The notes: generated by a model not told the origin, from the letters alone. A DNA stretch of 64,000 nt from Roseateles puraquae (GCF_002205845.1 NZ_NISI01000002.1:310001-374000), one strand, 5' to 3'. Positions 1-9,638 are shown, counted from the first letter of the stretch. Made by a program: numbers and translations.

Positions 1-858
1 CCCGGCAGGGACCCAATCGAGTACATAACTAACACTGCGGACAACAAGTTTTTGACCAAGGTCTGGCAATTCTTCTGGCTCGAATGGCTAGCCACGCCAG
101 CGGTGCTGACGCCTTGGAAACTTGAAGCAGGAGTCTATTCAGCGCCTGGCGCTAGGACTCGCATCCTTCGTGAAGATGGGACGGACTTCAGCCAACTTTG
201 GGAAGGGCGAGTCAATAGCCTCAAAGAGACCATCGCCGGCATGCTGAACCGCGGTGAGATTAGTGAGGCGCAGGGCTGGGAAGCATTTGTCGGCGGAATC
301 TCTGCTACTGGAGGCGGCCAAGATAAGCAGGGCGTGCGTGCGAGGGCACACAGCTACCGCGAAGACATCGACAGCGCTTTGGCTCAGCTCAGGTGGATCG
401 AAGACGACGGATTGCCAACGGACCAGGGCTACCGGTTCATGACTATCTGTGAACGGTATGGAGGAGCCAACTCCCGTGCCGCCATCGACTACATGGGTGC
501 CACGCTCATCCAGACCGGGCGCTACGCGTCGTTCTTGCATTACATCAATCGCCTGTCCGAGCGCAAGTTCGCCGAGAACCCTCTCGCCTACACGAAGCCG
601 GGGCCTGGCGGCATGCCCGTGTTTACCGAAGAGTCTTATTGGGAGTATCTGCAGGACCTGGAAACGAAGCTAACCGACGAACTTAGGGTCATGAGAAAGG
701 TGTCTGGAAGAGCCCGTCCCCGAGTTCGCACCACGTTCCAGGTGGAGCTGACCCTGTTGCGCAACTATGGGTTCGTTAGCTCCACGAGGCACCGGCTCGG
801 CGTCGGCATTCCTATCGACTGGGAGCAGGTCGTGCAGGCCCTCAATGTAGACCTATGA
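1..858 (+). CDS. Unrecognised protein, 3' part of gene (5' end outside window)
   Basis: The reading frame is open from the first base of the window (Pro-Gly-Arg-Asp...), so the gene starts upstream and the TTG at 52 is only the first internal start-like codon. About 285 residues are visible. The C-terminal half has short helix-turn-helix-like stretches (for example around 'LTLLRNYGFVSS') but I recognise no family. Its stop is 10 bp before the double methyltransferase start, so the two are very likely one operon. By position it could be the restriction or specificity partner of that enzyme. This is inference from context only; no nuclease motif was identified. Confidence 0.6.
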   Translation, partial: PGRDPIEYITNTADNKFLTKVWQFFWLEWLATPAVLTPWKLEAGVYSAPGARTRILREDGTDFSQLWEGRVNSLKETIAGMLNRGEISEAQGWEAFVGGISATGGGQDKQGVRARAHSYREDIDSALAQLRWIEDDGLPTDQGYRFMTICERYGGANSRAAIDYMGATLIQTGRYASFLHYINRLSERKFAENPLAYTKPGPGGMPVFTEESYWEYLQDLETKLTDELRVMRKVSGRARPRVRTTFQVELTLLRNYGFVSSTRHRLGVGIPIDWEQVVQALNVDL

Positions 859-868
859 AGCAGTTCAA

Positions 869-3184
869 ATGAAAAGCAACAACGACTATCAAGCCGAGTC
901 AGGTGCAGCCCGAGCAACGAGGGCGCGCACTGTCAAGGGTGTTCCGACCGCCGTGGGGCTGTTCGTCGGGGCGGGCGGGCTTGACCTGGGATTTCGGCAG
1001 GCTGGGTTCAAACTCTTGGCCGCATCAGACTTCGAGCCTGAGGCCGAAGCCACGCACCAGCTCAATTGGCCGGGAGTGCCATTCATCCTGGAGGACGTTC
1101 GCAAGCTGACCGTCGACAGAATTGCCGAGGCAACGCAAGGACGCAGGCCGGATGTGGTGATAGGCGGGCCGCCGTGTCAGGGCTTCTCGACACTCGGAAG
1201 TCGGCTCTCGGCAGATCCCCGGAATGATCTTGTTGACGCATTCATTCGCATCATCGAAGGGCTGCGTCCGCAGGCGGTCGTGATTGAAAACGTCCGTGCC
1301 ATCGCGACCGAATACAACGGTCGCTATCGCGATTACATCATTGCACGCCTGAAGGACATCGGCTACCACGTGAACTTTTCTGTGCTGAATGCTGCCGACT
1401 ACGGCGTGCCTCAGCTTCGCAAAAGGGCGTTCTTCGTCGCATTCGCGGACCCCCGGGTTCAATACGAGTTTCCCGCTCCGACGCATGGTCCCGACCGACT
1501 GCCTTACGAGACGGTTGGCAAGGCAATCATGGATCTCGCGAGGCGCGGCGAAAGCATCCCCAATCACATTCAACTCAAGCACACCGACAAGGTCGTTGCT
1601 CGCTACAAGCTCATCAAAGAGGGAGGCATGTTGCCCCCGGCGTCGGAGCTTCCCGAGGATATCCGTCGCGAAAACTTTGGCAGCACCTACAAGCGACTTC
1701 ACCGCAAAGCTCCGGCACTGACTATCGTGCCAGGCAACAACGCGCTACCCATTCATCCGACGCAACACCGTAGCCTCACCCCGCGCGAAGCTGCGCGTAT
1801 TCAATCATTCCCAGACGACTACATCTTCACCGGGGACAGACGGCGCCAGTGCATTTTGGTTGGTAACGCTGTACCTCCGCTTCTGGCAAAAGTCATTGCC
1901 CAGTCGGTTTGGGAGCGCATCCTTCCGCTGAAGGGAGCTATGGCAGAGCTGCGGCATGCCAGAGAGCAACTTGTGCCCAAGCAACCGCCAGTTCCGCGAA
2001 AGGCGTCGTTGCATCTGACCGCGCACATCGCCGAGGATGCCCCAGGTTTCGTTGACCTGTTCTCAGGCGCTGGCGGTTTCAAGATCGGCTTCGCCCGTGC
2101 CGGCTTGCGGCCGCTGCTTTGTGCGGACAACAACAAAAAGGTGTTCGCCACGCATGAGCACAACTACCCGAACGTCCCCTTCATTCTTGGCGATGTTGGG
2201 TTGCCGGAGGTTCAACAGTCCATCGTCGAAAGCGTCGGCGGGCAAGAACCGTTCGTGGTCGTGGGCGGTCCGCCATGCCAAGGCTTCTCGATGTTCGGAA
2301 AGCGCCGCATGGCTGATGGGCTCGGCCTCAATCCGCGCGAGGACCCTCGCAATCGTCTCGTTTTCTCATTCGTTGATACCGTGGCGAAGCTCAATCCACG
2401 GTGGGTGGTGATGGAGAACGTGGCTGGCTTTGCGTCGCTAGATGATGGTTGGTTCGTCGAGCAAGTCGTGGCAGAACTTAAACGGTTCGGGTATTCCAAT
2501 GTTGAGCATCGAATACTCAACACGGCTGACTATGGCGTGCCGCAGCTTCGGAAGCGGTTCGTTCTGATCGCAAACCGCACGGGCCACGTAATCCCATGGC
2601 CCAAGCGGAAGTTCCACGCTTCGCCCGAGGACTGGCAAAAGCCATATAGGACTGTTGGCGAGGCTATCGGCGACCTTGCGGACGATGCAAGCTATCGCAG
2701 GCAGACGTGCCACGTTCCGATGAATCACAAGCCCTTACAGGTAGAGCGCTACAAACGGATTCCGGAAGGCGGCAAGCTCGACGTTGAGGCTCTTCCCGCG
2801 GAGCTTCGTAAGGGATACAGAACCGATGAAGTGAAGAACTTCAGCCACGTCTTCAAGCGCCTTCACCGGAACAAGCCGGCGTCAACTATGGTGCCTGGGC
2901 ACAACGCGTTCCCTATTCATCCCTGGCTCAACCGAGCGCTCACAGTGCGCGAGGCCGCACGCATTCAGACATTCCCGGACGAGATTGAGTTTATAGGTGC
3001 TCGTGAAGATCAGTGCATGCAGGTTGGCAATGCTTTCCCGCCGCTGCTTGCCGAACTGATTGCGAACAATTTGATGAGGGCGGAAAGCGGCGGGTGGCTG
3101 CCTGGTGCTGTGCCAAAGCTGGCCCGTTACTCGTTGCTGGAACTTGAGGTTGCGGAGACGCAGGAGGAACTTCCTCTGGCGTAG
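869..3184 (+). CDS. Tandem two-domain DNA cytosine-5 methyltransferase
   Basis: This enzyme transfers methyl groups from S-adenosylmethionine to C5 of cytosine in DNA. The 771-residue chain holds two full C5-methyltransferase domains. Domain 1 (about 26-350) has the SAM loop FVGAGG (32-37), catalytic GGPPCQGFS with Cys103, ENV (140-142), QLRKR and a GNAVPP block near 333. Domain 2 (about 393-735) repeats these: FSGAGG, GGPPCQGFS with Cys470, ENV (516-518), QLRKR and GNAFPP near 720. A single C5 enzyme is usually 300-450 residues, so this is a fusion, or a duplication followed by divergence. Fused methylases can modify the two strands of an asymmetric site, which is a plausible role here. The gene follows a partial unknown gene by 10 bp, and no nuclease is recognisable downstream. 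Confidence 0.93.
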   Translation: MKSNNDYQAESGAARATRARTVKGVPTAVGLFVGAGGLDLGFRQAGFKLLAASDFEPEAEATHQLNWPGVPFILEDVRKLTVDRIAEATQGRRPDVVIGGPPCQGFSTLGSRLSADPRNDLVDAFIRIIEGLRPQAVVIENVRAIATEYNGRYRDYIIARLKDIGYHVNFSVLNAADYGVPQLRKRAFFVAFADPRVQYEFPAPTHGPDRLPYETVGKAIMDLARRGESIPNHIQLKHTDKVVARYKLIKEGGMLPPASELPEDIRRENFGSTYKRLHRKAPALTIVPGNNALPIHPTQHRSLTPREAARIQSFPDDYIFTGDRRRQCILVGNAVPPLLAKVIAQSVWERILPLKGAMAELRHAREQLVPKQPPVPRKASLHLTAHIAEDAPGFVDLFSGAGGFKIGFARAGLRPLLCADNNKKVFATHEHNYPNVPFILGDVGLPEVQQSIVESVGGQEPFVVVGGPPCQGFSMFGKRRMADGLGLNPREDPRNRLVFSFVDTVAKLNPRWVVMENVAGFASLDDGWFVEQVVAELKRFGYSNVEHRILNTADYGVPQLRKRFVLIANRTGHVIPWPKRKFHASPEDWQKPYRTVGEAIGDLADDASYRRQTCHVPMNHKPLQVERYKRIPEGGKLDVEALPAELRKGYRTDEVKNFSHVFKRLHRNKPASTMVPGHNAFPIHPWLNRALTVREAARIQTFPDEIEFIGAREDQCMQVGNAFPPLLAELIANNLMRAESGGWLPGAVPKLARYSLLELEVAETQEELPLA

Positions 3185-3427
3185 TCAATACGGCCGGGGC
3201 CGCACGATCCCGTCGGCTCGCTACAACGCGCGTTGCGCGCAATGTATAGGCGCGCCACGTCGGGACGGCTTCTCTGGACTATCGTCTGTCTGCTGGTGGA
3301 GGCAGAGCCAGCGTTTCCTGTAGCAAGCTAGCTAAGCGTAGGACAGCCCCACGCAACACGCGACTGGTGCGGATCAGCGTACAACGCTACTGGTTGCCTG
3401 CCGCGCACCAGCTGCAGCGGAGGTTGT

Positions 3428-4543
3428 TCAACTGAATTGACGCGTTCGAAATGGCTCCGGTTCCAAAAACACGTATGGATCGTTGGGATCGATAGCCCAG
3501 AGATCTTCACCGCTGGACGCTGCGTCCGGTGGGCTATTTCGATGCCCGCCCAGGCTGTGCACGTTCAAGCCCCAGCGATGAAGATTCAGGTGCTTGGACG
3601 CGAGGTCGAACTCAACCGAGGCGGCCGGCGAGAAGTCAGCCTGTTGCAACCCGCCGGCATCAAGCAGCGGAACGGGGTTGAATGCCCAGAAGTATCCGAA
3701 CCCCCACTTAGAACCCAAGAGGTCCTGGCCGATGCGCAGCAGCTGCCGGTCGGTCTTGAGCTCTGGCGAGCCTTTTGCGACACGACGTATCGCTAGCACG
3801 AACTTAGACACGACCTGGAGATAGTGGCCAGGCGGGAAGCCGTAGTGGGCGCCCTTGCGGCGCGCCATCGGCATGATCCTTTCCTCCAAGAGGTCGGCCA
3901 GCGCCAGCGCGATGCCGCCGCAGATCAGCGCTGGGCCAAGCAGGACCATCATCCGCCACACGCTTCTGCCCCACAGAAATGCAGCCTCGCGTTGGCCGTC
4001 GAGATGCGCCAGGCGCAGCAGCAAGATCTCGGCGGCCAACGCGTCTAGCCGGGCCCGCAGTTCCAGCATCGTCGCTTGTTTCGCGCCGGCCGTTCCGTCT
4101 TGCGAGCTGGCCCAAACGACATCGCGAATCTCAGGCTCAAGCTGCCGCAGCAGCCTGTTGATTTGTGAGCGCGTCAGCTGGCGATCCGTCAGTGCCGGCC
4201 AAAGCGGGCTACGCAGACATGCGTTGGCACCCGGATGGGCGCGCTCGACGGCCGCGAGGATGCGCGTGGGCCGGTGCCGTCCCAAGAAATAGCCCAACCA
4301 TAGGTTGGTGAAGACGGGATCGACCTTGTTGCAAGCCGCGCTGTGCGGTGCAAAGCGGCGCTCCAGCGCCTTGTAGTCCTCGTCGTTGAAGGCGGCGCTC
4401 ACCCAGTACGTCCAGTACACCGTCTTCAAGGCATCAGTGATAACCCGCCTTGGCGCTCGGCCGCCAGGCTTTCGAGTGGACGGGAAATGGGCGCGACTCC
4501 GGAACTGCGCCAGCGAAAGTGCAGCAGATTCAGTAGCTTGCAT
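3428..4543 (-). CDS. Hypothetical protein
   Basis: A 371-residue frame on the minus strand. I do not recognise the family. The N-terminal 200 residues are rich in Arg, Leu and Ala and probably helical. A hydrophobic stretch around residues 200-220 (MMVLLGPALICGGIALALA) could be one membrane segment. The C-terminal third is rich in Gly, Pro, Phe and Trp. Codon use is normal for high-GC DNA and the frame is much longer than expected by chance. It lies between the methyltransferase gene and the transposition module and points away from the latter. It may be transposon cargo or part of the resident locus; the sequence does not decide. Confidence 0.6.
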   Translation of the reverse strand: MQATESAALSLAQFRSRAHFPSTRKPGGRAPRRVITDALKTVYWTYWVSAAFNDEDYKALERRFAPHSAACNKVDPVFTNLWLGYFLGRHRPTRILAAVERAHPGANACLRSPLWPALTDRQLTRSQINRLLRQLEPEIRDVVWASSQDGTAGAKQATMLELRARLDALAAEILLLRLAHLDGQREAAFLWGRSVWRMMVLLGPALICGGIALALADLLEERIMPMARRKGAHYGFPPGHYLQVVSKFVLAIRRVAKGSPELKTDRQLLRIGQDLLGSKWGFGYFWAFNPVPLLDAGGLQQADFSPAASVEFDLASKHLNLHRWGLNVHSLGGHRNSPPDAASSGEDLWAIDPNDPYVFLEPEPFRTRQFS

Positions 4544-4677
4544 GGGCGCTGACGACGGGAAACGACGAGGTTGTATGTCCCAACGTTACCTTGGACGACA
4601 GGGTGGGGGTTTCCTACGATCCGCAGCGAACTCAGCGTGACTGGGCAACACCTGCCTCTCCAGACGCAAGCAGCGCA

Positions 4678-4986
4678 ATGAAAAGCGACAGCCAAGACAA
4701 GCTGGCTCAAGAGATTGAGCACAGCCTTCACGAACGGCACGGGCCGATGCTCGGCGGGGCGGCGCTCTATCGCGCGCTGGGCTACCCAACCGCTGCAGCG
4801 ATGCGACAGGCCGTCGCGCGGGGCCGCGTGCCTGTTCCTCTCTTCGATATCGAAAAGCGCCGTGGGCGCTTTGCGCTGACGCGAGATGTCGCCGCATGGA
4901 TGGCGCGCTGCAGGGCCAACGGCCTGACGTCACCCGCCGCCAATCAACACCGTGCAGCTTCTGCAAGCGAGGAGAACGGCATGTAG
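4678..4986 (+). CDS. Small hypothetical protein, possible DNA-binding regulator
   Basis: 102 residues from the ATG at 4678. An in-frame ATG at 4591 would add 29 residues of low-complexity sequence and looks less likely. The core reads like an excisionase or plasmid-regulator type helix-turn-helix: 'MLGGAALYRALGYP' then 'AAMRQAVARGRVPV' and 'LTRDVAAWM'. A terminator-like hairpin begins 3 bases after the stop, and tnsA begins about 150 bp downstream. A regulator of the adjacent transposition genes is possible, but this is inferred from position. Confidence 0.55.
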   Translation: MKSDSQDKLAQEIEHSLHERHGPMLGGAALYRALGYPTAAAMRQAVARGRVPVPLFDIEKRRGRFALTRDVAAWMARCRANGLTSPAANQHRAASASEENGM

Positions 4987-4988
4987 AA

Positions 4989-5024
4989 AAAACGCCGACC
5001 ACCCTTTCGAATGACCGGCGTTTT
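4989..5024 (+). terminator. Terminator-like hairpin after the small gene
   Basis: AAAACGCCG (4989-4997) and CGGCGTTTT (5016-5024) form a perfect 9-bp stem with an 18-nt loop, starting just after the stop at 4986. The A and T runs at the stem base allow function in either direction. It separates this gene from tnsA. Confidence 0.6.
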
Positions 5025-5134
5025 CCGCTGGGAGTTACTCCAACGGTTTGGCGACTTGAGTATCTCCCTGCGGTTGACGGTGGTCAAGCTCGTCCCGGCG
5101 CCTGGCGTCGGGGCCACCCACCGCAAGGAACCCC

Positions 5135-5812
5135 ATGGACCAACCCGTCCGTCGGCTCATCAAGCCGACCACGCCTCGGACCGTCCACCTGCTGAACTTG
5201 AGAGGCGTACTGCCGTCTCCGGTGCAGGCCGAGGCCACCACCGAAAGTGCCTTCGTACAGGTCGCGGCGCTATGCCCAGCGACCCGCTACGTGTCTTCCC
5301 AGCCGGAGACCCTTGAGCTTCCAGGGCAGAACTACACCCCTGACTACCGCGTCGAAACCCTCGATGGCCGAACGGCAGTCTGGGAAGTCAAGCTCGAAGC
5401 CAAGGTGCCCAAGCACCGAACCCTGTTCAACCTGGCTGCCAGGCACCTGGCCGCGCGCGGCGAACAGTTCTTTGTCATCTCGGAAAAGTCGTTGCGGCGG
5501 CGCGATCAACACCACGCCGTGCGCCTGGTGCTGCGATACGCCAAAGGCCACTTCGAGCCCGCTGAACTCGCAAAAGTCACCCAGTACCTGCTGGCTCACC
5601 CGCTTGGCGCTTCGATACAGCAACTGATCACCGAGCTGAACGTCGCACGCGATCTGCTGTTTCACCTGATCGCCACGCGCGTCGTCACCTTTGCTGGCGC
5701 CGTCAGCACTGCGTCGAACAGCCGCCTCATCCATACCGACTATCGGGAGAAAAACGATGCCCTTTACCTTGCACGCTGGCTTGGCGTTTCGCCGTGGCGC
5801 ACGGACCTTTGA
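5135..5812 (+). CDS. tnsA: TnsA-like transposon endonuclease
   Basis: TnsA is the endonuclease that cuts the 5' strands at transposon ends, working with the TnsB transposase. The 225-residue protein has a PD-(D/E)xK-type nuclease core: Glu38 (ATTESAF), Asp70 (NYTPDY) and Glu84-x-Lys86 (VWEVK). The C-terminal half (about 120-225) has the helical winged-helix character of TnsA C-domains. The start has AAGGA 5 bases upstream. The end overlaps tnsB by 56 bp, typical of these operons. The pairing supports cut-and-paste transposition rather than replicative cointegration. Catalytic residues were assigned by pattern, not by alignment. Confidence 0.88.
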   Translation: MDQPVRRLIKPTTPRTVHLLNLRGVLPSPVQAEATTESAFVQVAALCPATRYVSSQPETLELPGQNYTPDYRVETLDGRTAVWEVKLEAKVPKHRTLFNLAARHLAARGEQFFVISEKSLRRRDQHHAVRLVLRYAKGHFEPAELAKVTQYLLAHPLGASIQQLITELNVARDLLFHLIATRVVTFAGAVSTASNSRLIHTDYREKNDALYLARWLGVSPWRTDL

Positions 5813-7754
5813 GCTGATCCGCGAACTGCCTGATGGCAACTGGAGCTACGAGGACAGCCACACCCGTCGCCCGGGCACGATACCCAAGCAGAAGCTGCTG
5901 AAGGCGATCTGGGCCGGCGACATTGTGCTCATGGGAAGCGACGCCGCGCCTGCACCGAGGGACGACGAGAGATCTTCGCCCCCGGCGCTGGCCCTCGACA
6001 GCCTCAAGGGCGTCAAGTTGGAACGTTTCAAACGGAGGATGACCTACGTCGTCGCGATCCATCAGGCCCATCTCAGCCGCGGCATGCGTCGGCCTATCGA
6101 CAAGCTCGTCACGAAGGTCGCAGAGAGGATCAACGATGGCAAGCCGCCGTCGAGCAGCACCGTGATGGGCTGGCTACGTGCCTACGAGTCGTCGCAGCAC
6201 GCGCCCCAGTCGCTGGTCGACGGCAACGCGCACCGGGTCCGCAGCCGCAAGCTCAGGCCGGAGATGGACCGAATCGTCAACGAGTCGATTCGGAAGTACT
6301 ACCTGACCCGAGACAAGTTCTCGCTGCGACACACGTTGACCATGATTCACGCGCAGGCCAAACCGCTGGTCGTCCAGGGCAAGCTGGCAGAGGCGGACGC
6401 ACAGATCAGCCTCAGCACCTTGTCGCGACGGGTCGGCGCGATAGACCGGTACCGCGTCATCGAGGCTCGTGAAGGCTCGGCAAGGGCACGGATGGTGACG
6501 CGCACAACGATGGACGGGACGACCGCCAGGTACCCACTGGATGTCGTCGAGGTGGACCACACGCCGTTGAACTGGGTCGTGATCTGCGACCGCACCGGCT
6601 TGCCGCTCGGACGGCCGCTGCTGACCGTGATGATCGACGCCTACTCCGGCTACGTGCTCGGGTTCTATGTCAGCTTCTATGGTGCCGGGCTGAGCAGCGT
6701 GAGCGGAGCGTTGAGATGCGCTCTGAGATTCAAGGCGGACATGGTTGCCGGCATCAAGCTGGAGCACGACTGGATCGCCGAAGGCATTCCCGACACGCTG
6801 AAGCTCGACAACGGGCTGGAGTTTCACTCGCCCGTCTTTCAACGCATGGGATGGGAGCTTGGTAGCAGCTTCACCTACTGCCGGGTCAGGACGCCATGGC
6901 TCAAGCCGCACGTGGAGCGCTTCTTCGCGTCTCTCGACACCTTGACCTTGACGCGCGGACGAGTCCACAAGCGAGTAGCCAACGTCATCAACCTGGACCC
7001 CAACAAGGACGCCGCCATCATGTTCACGGCGTTCGTTCAGGGCCTCGTGATGTACGCGGTCGACTACTACCCGTTCCAGATCAACGAACGCAAGCTGGCT
7101 CGTCCCTACGACTTGATGCAGGACGGGCTGCTCAGCGTTCCTCCCGCGCGTTTTCCACACGACATGGAGCGCCTGCGCATGGTGTCGGCGCTGTCCAGGC
7201 AGTACACGATTCATCAAGGTGGTGTCGATCTCCACGGTTTGCCGTTTGGCGGCACCGAGCTGCTGTCCATGCGGCAGGCCCACGGCGGGAACTTCAGGGC
7301 GTGGGTGAAGTGGGACCCGGACGACATGTCTCAGATCTGGGTTCAGGACCCGCGCAGCCAGCAATGGGTCGCCAGCCCCTGCCGATGGGGCGAGTACGCC
7401 GGACTCAGCTGGAACCAGTACCTGATGATCCGCAGGTTCGCGGGGAAAGAACTCAAGCGCAAGGGCGCCTACGAGTACCTTGAACAGGCACGCCTTCGGC
7501 TGCATGAGCACTGGCAGGAAGCCGTGAGCTGGAAGACCAGGGCGGATCAGAAGCTAGCTGCGCGCTTCTGCGGCGCCACCTCTGCGCGCGTCTTGGGCGC
7601 ATCTGCCGCCGCGCCGCTGGACACCACGACACCGTCGGTGGCACTTGCCCAGGCGCCCGTTGAGCCCATCAGCAATGAGCAAGTTTCAGAGGGCTACGAA
7701 GAGGACTTCGAGGCCGTCGTCCTGAAAGGAGGCAGCTCATGGCGTGCGATGTGA
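5757..7754 (+). CDS. tnsB: TnsB/TniA-like DDE transposase
   Basis: This is the retroviral-integrase-fold transposase that binds transposon ends and joins their 3' ends to target DNA. I use the ATG at 5757, with GGGAGA 5-6 nt upstream; the frame itself opens earlier at 5691. The result is 665 residues. The catalytic triad is visible as Asp267 (VEVDHT), Asp351 (LKLDNG) and Glu387 (PHVERFF), with 35 residues between the last two. The N-terminal 200 residues are the DNA-binding helical region and the C-terminus should contact the ATPase. It overlaps tnsA by 56 bp and tnsC by 16 bp. It appears intact. Confidence 0.93.
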   Translation: MPFTLHAGLAFRRGARTFELIRELPDGNWSYEDSHTRRPGTIPKQKLLKAIWAGDIVLMGSDAAPAPRDDERSSPPALALDSLKGVKLERFKRRMTYVVAIHQAHLSRGMRRPIDKLVTKVAERINDGKPPSSSTVMGWLRAYESSQHAPQSLVDGNAHRVRSRKLRPEMDRIVNESIRKYYLTRDKFSLRHTLTMIHAQAKPLVVQGKLAEADAQISLSTLSRRVGAIDRYRVIEAREGSARARMVTRTTMDGTTARYPLDVVEVDHTPLNWVVICDRTGLPLGRPLLTVMIDAYSGYVLGFYVSFYGAGLSSVSGALRCALRFKADMVAGIKLEHDWIAEGIPDTLKLDNGLEFHSPVFQRMGWELGSSFTYCRVRTPWLKPHVERFFASLDTLTLTRGRVHKRVANVINLDPNKDAAIMFTAFVQGLVMYAVDYYPFQINERKLARPYDLMQDGLLSVPPARFPHDMERLRMVSALSRQYTIHQGGVDLHGLPFGGTELLSMRQAHGGNFRAWVKWDPDDMSQIWVQDPRSQQWVASPCRWGEYAGLSWNQYLMIRRFAGKELKRKGAYEYLEQARLRLHEHWQEAVSWKTRADQKLAARFCGATSARVLGASAAAPLDTTTPSVALAQAPVEPISNEQVSEGYEEDFEAVVLKGGSSWRAM

Positions 7755-8695
7755 TCGATGCTGACTTTGAGCCGGGTGACGATGACGACAGGGCCATGCA
7801 CGCGCGTCGGATGTCGATGTACTCGGTCCAGGCGCTCAAGATTGCTCGTGAGGTAGCGAACATGTACATCCTGTTCCCACAAATCAAGACAGCCCTTGCG
7901 GCGTTCGATCGCATCTACCAGCTGTCGCGCACCGTCTCGATCCCGCAGGGGGCGCTGCTGAATGGACCGCCTGGCTCGTCCAAGACCAGCGTTGCGCACT
8001 ACTTCATGCAGTCGTTGCCGCCAGTGCCCGATGTCGTTGATGGCTTCGGCGCCTTGTACTTGCGCCTGCGGCCTGGTGCATCTGCCGGGTTCATCGTGTC
8101 GCAGGTGCTCAACGCGGTACGGCACCCCTTCACGAGCGTTCGCCACGACCGCATCACGCCCATGCGTGACATTGCCTGCGAGGCGTTGCAGCACAAGGGC
8201 ACACGGCTCCTGTTCCTCGACGAGGCCCAGTGCCTGTGTCTGCGCGGTAGGTTGCGCACCGCGGATGACAGGGACACCTCCGCAGTCAACATGCTTCGCG
8301 AGATCATGGACCGGGCGGGTGTCGGGCTCGTGCTCCTGGCGGACCATCGGCTGTCCCGTATCGATCAGATCGACCGTGCGCTGGCCGACCGAGTGTCCGT
8401 CAGCCTCTCGCTGTCGCACTTCCAGGACGATGGCGCGTGGTCGGCCTTCTTGCGGGGCCTGGCTCAGCACGTTCGTATCCCGAGCCTGCAGATCCTCACG
8501 GAAAGTGCCATCCGGACTGCCACCCATGTGGCCACGGGAGGCAATCGGCGGGCAACGATGCGGTTGATCATCGAGTCGGTGCTGATCGCTGTCGATGCTG
8601 GCGCCGATGCGGTGACCCTTGCACATCTGCGGCTGGCGTTCGAGCGGACGCACGGGTCGACCAAAGAAGTCCCCAACCCGTATGGCAGCGCTTGA
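7739..8695 (+). CDS. tnsC: TnsC/TniB-like AAA+ ATPase
   Basis: This is the ATPase that links target selection by TniQ to the transposase, normally by forming filaments on target DNA. The 318-residue protein has Walker A GPPGSSKTS (76-84) and Walker B LLFLDE (157-162), followed by AAA+ sensor-like segments. GGAGG lies a few bases before the ATG at 7739. The length is close to other small TniB/TnsC proteins. It overlaps tnsB by 16 bp and the first tniQ by 14 bp. Confidence 0.92.
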   Translation: MACDVIDADFEPGDDDDRAMHARRMSMYSVQALKIAREVANMYILFPQIKTALAAFDRIYQLSRTVSIPQGALLNGPPGSSKTSVAHYFMQSLPPVPDVVDGFGALYLRLRPGASAGFIVSQVLNAVRHPFTSVRHDRITPMRDIACEALQHKGTRLLFLDEAQCLCLRGRLRTADDRDTSAVNMLREIMDRAGVGLVLLADHRLSRIDQIDRALADRVSVSLSLSHFQDDGAWSAFLRGLAQHVRIPSLQILTESAIRTATHVATGGNRRATMRLIIESVLIAVDAGADAVTLAHLRLAFERTHGSTKEVPNPYGSA

Positions 8696-9638
8696 CCCAC
8701 GCCAGTTGCCGGTGCGGCTGGATCTCGCGCCTGCGGAGTCAGGCCTTGGCTTCGCGCTGCGCGCTCTGCGCGCCAACGGCATTGCGTTCGAGCAAGGCAT
8801 GCGGTGGCTGGACCTCGAACGGCATCGCCCGCTGGATCACCAGACAGTGCTGCGCATTGCCTGGGCCCTCAACGTCGATGCCAGCCTGCTGGGGCCGCGC
8901 CTGGTCATGCAGGACAGTAGCCGCCCTGGATGGGTTCAGTACGCCGGTATGCGATTCCGGCGGCAGGTTGCGACCAACAGGCTGTACGCCAAGGTCTGCC
9001 CTCAGTGCTTGCGCCGGCATGGTGTGACCAAGCTGAGCTGGCAGCTCCGCGCTGCGGTCGGATGCGCGGAGCATGGCTACAGCCTGATCTGGATGTGCCC
9101 TCAGTGCGGTGAATCGATTGGCTGGAACAGGCCGGACGTGGACATTTGCCGATGCGGGCGACATTTCGGGGGCGAGCGGGCCGCCCCGTTGGAACCAGAG
9201 GTGCAGGCTTGGCTGAGTTGGTTGGAGGGGAGCATGACCAACACGCTGCCGCCACCGTCCCCAGCGCTTCCGGCTGCCATGCTGCACTTGAGCGTTGACG
9301 GAGCCTTTCGCATCATCGAAGCGCTTGGGCTGTGTGAGGTGCCAGGGAGTTCGGTCCGCTCAGCGCTTTCTCGGTGCAAGACGCCCCGTGGCCTGGGTGC
9401 CGTCGTGCAGCGAGGACTGCAGCGTCTGAGTGCGATCGAGGCAGATGCGGGAGTCGCCATGCGTCTATCCGGGGTCGCGAACCAGTCGGCCTTGGCGCAG
9501 ATCGCGGCGGACGCCGCAGCGGAGGAGGATCGGGCGCTTGCCTGGTGGCTCATCCAAAGCATGCGCAGTGGCATCGACCCTGGGTCGACCCGCGCCGGCA
9601 GCCGACCGCGGGGCCAGCTGCCGCTGTTCATCGCATGA
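8682..9638 (+). CDS. tniQ: TniQ-family targeting protein 1
   Basis: TniQ (TnsD-like) proteins choose the insertion site and recruit the TnsC ATPase. The ATG at 8682 overlaps the tnsC stop by 14 bp and gives 318 residues. The zinc-binding region is visible: CPQC near residue 105, a Cys-x2-His in 'GCAEHGY', CPQC in 'WMCPQCGES', then 'CRCGRHF'. The rest is probably an array of helix-turn-helix units. A second, shorter TniQ follows at once, as in Tn6022-type elements where two such proteins work together. Confidence 0.85.
   Translation: MAALDPRQLPVRLDLAPAESGLGFALRALRANGIAFEQGMRWLDLERHRPLDHQTVLRIAWALNVDASLLGPRLVMQDSSRPGWVQYAGMRFRRQVATNRLYAKVCPQCLRRHGVTKLSWQLRAAVGCAEHGYSLIWMCPQCGESIGWNRPDVDICRCGRHFGGERAAPLEPEVQAWLSWLEGSMTNTLPPPSPALPAAMLHLSVDGAFRIIEALGLCEVPGSSVRSALSRCKTPRGLGAVVQRGLQRLSAIEADAGVAMRLSGVANQSALAQIAADAAAEEDRALAWWLIQSMRSGIDPGSTRAGSRPRGQLPLFIA

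Noticed and set aside
3185..5134. Left terminal repeats of the transposon
   Set aside because: I looked for inverted copies of the 18509-18640 motifs and for TGT-type ends but found none, so no left end is reported.
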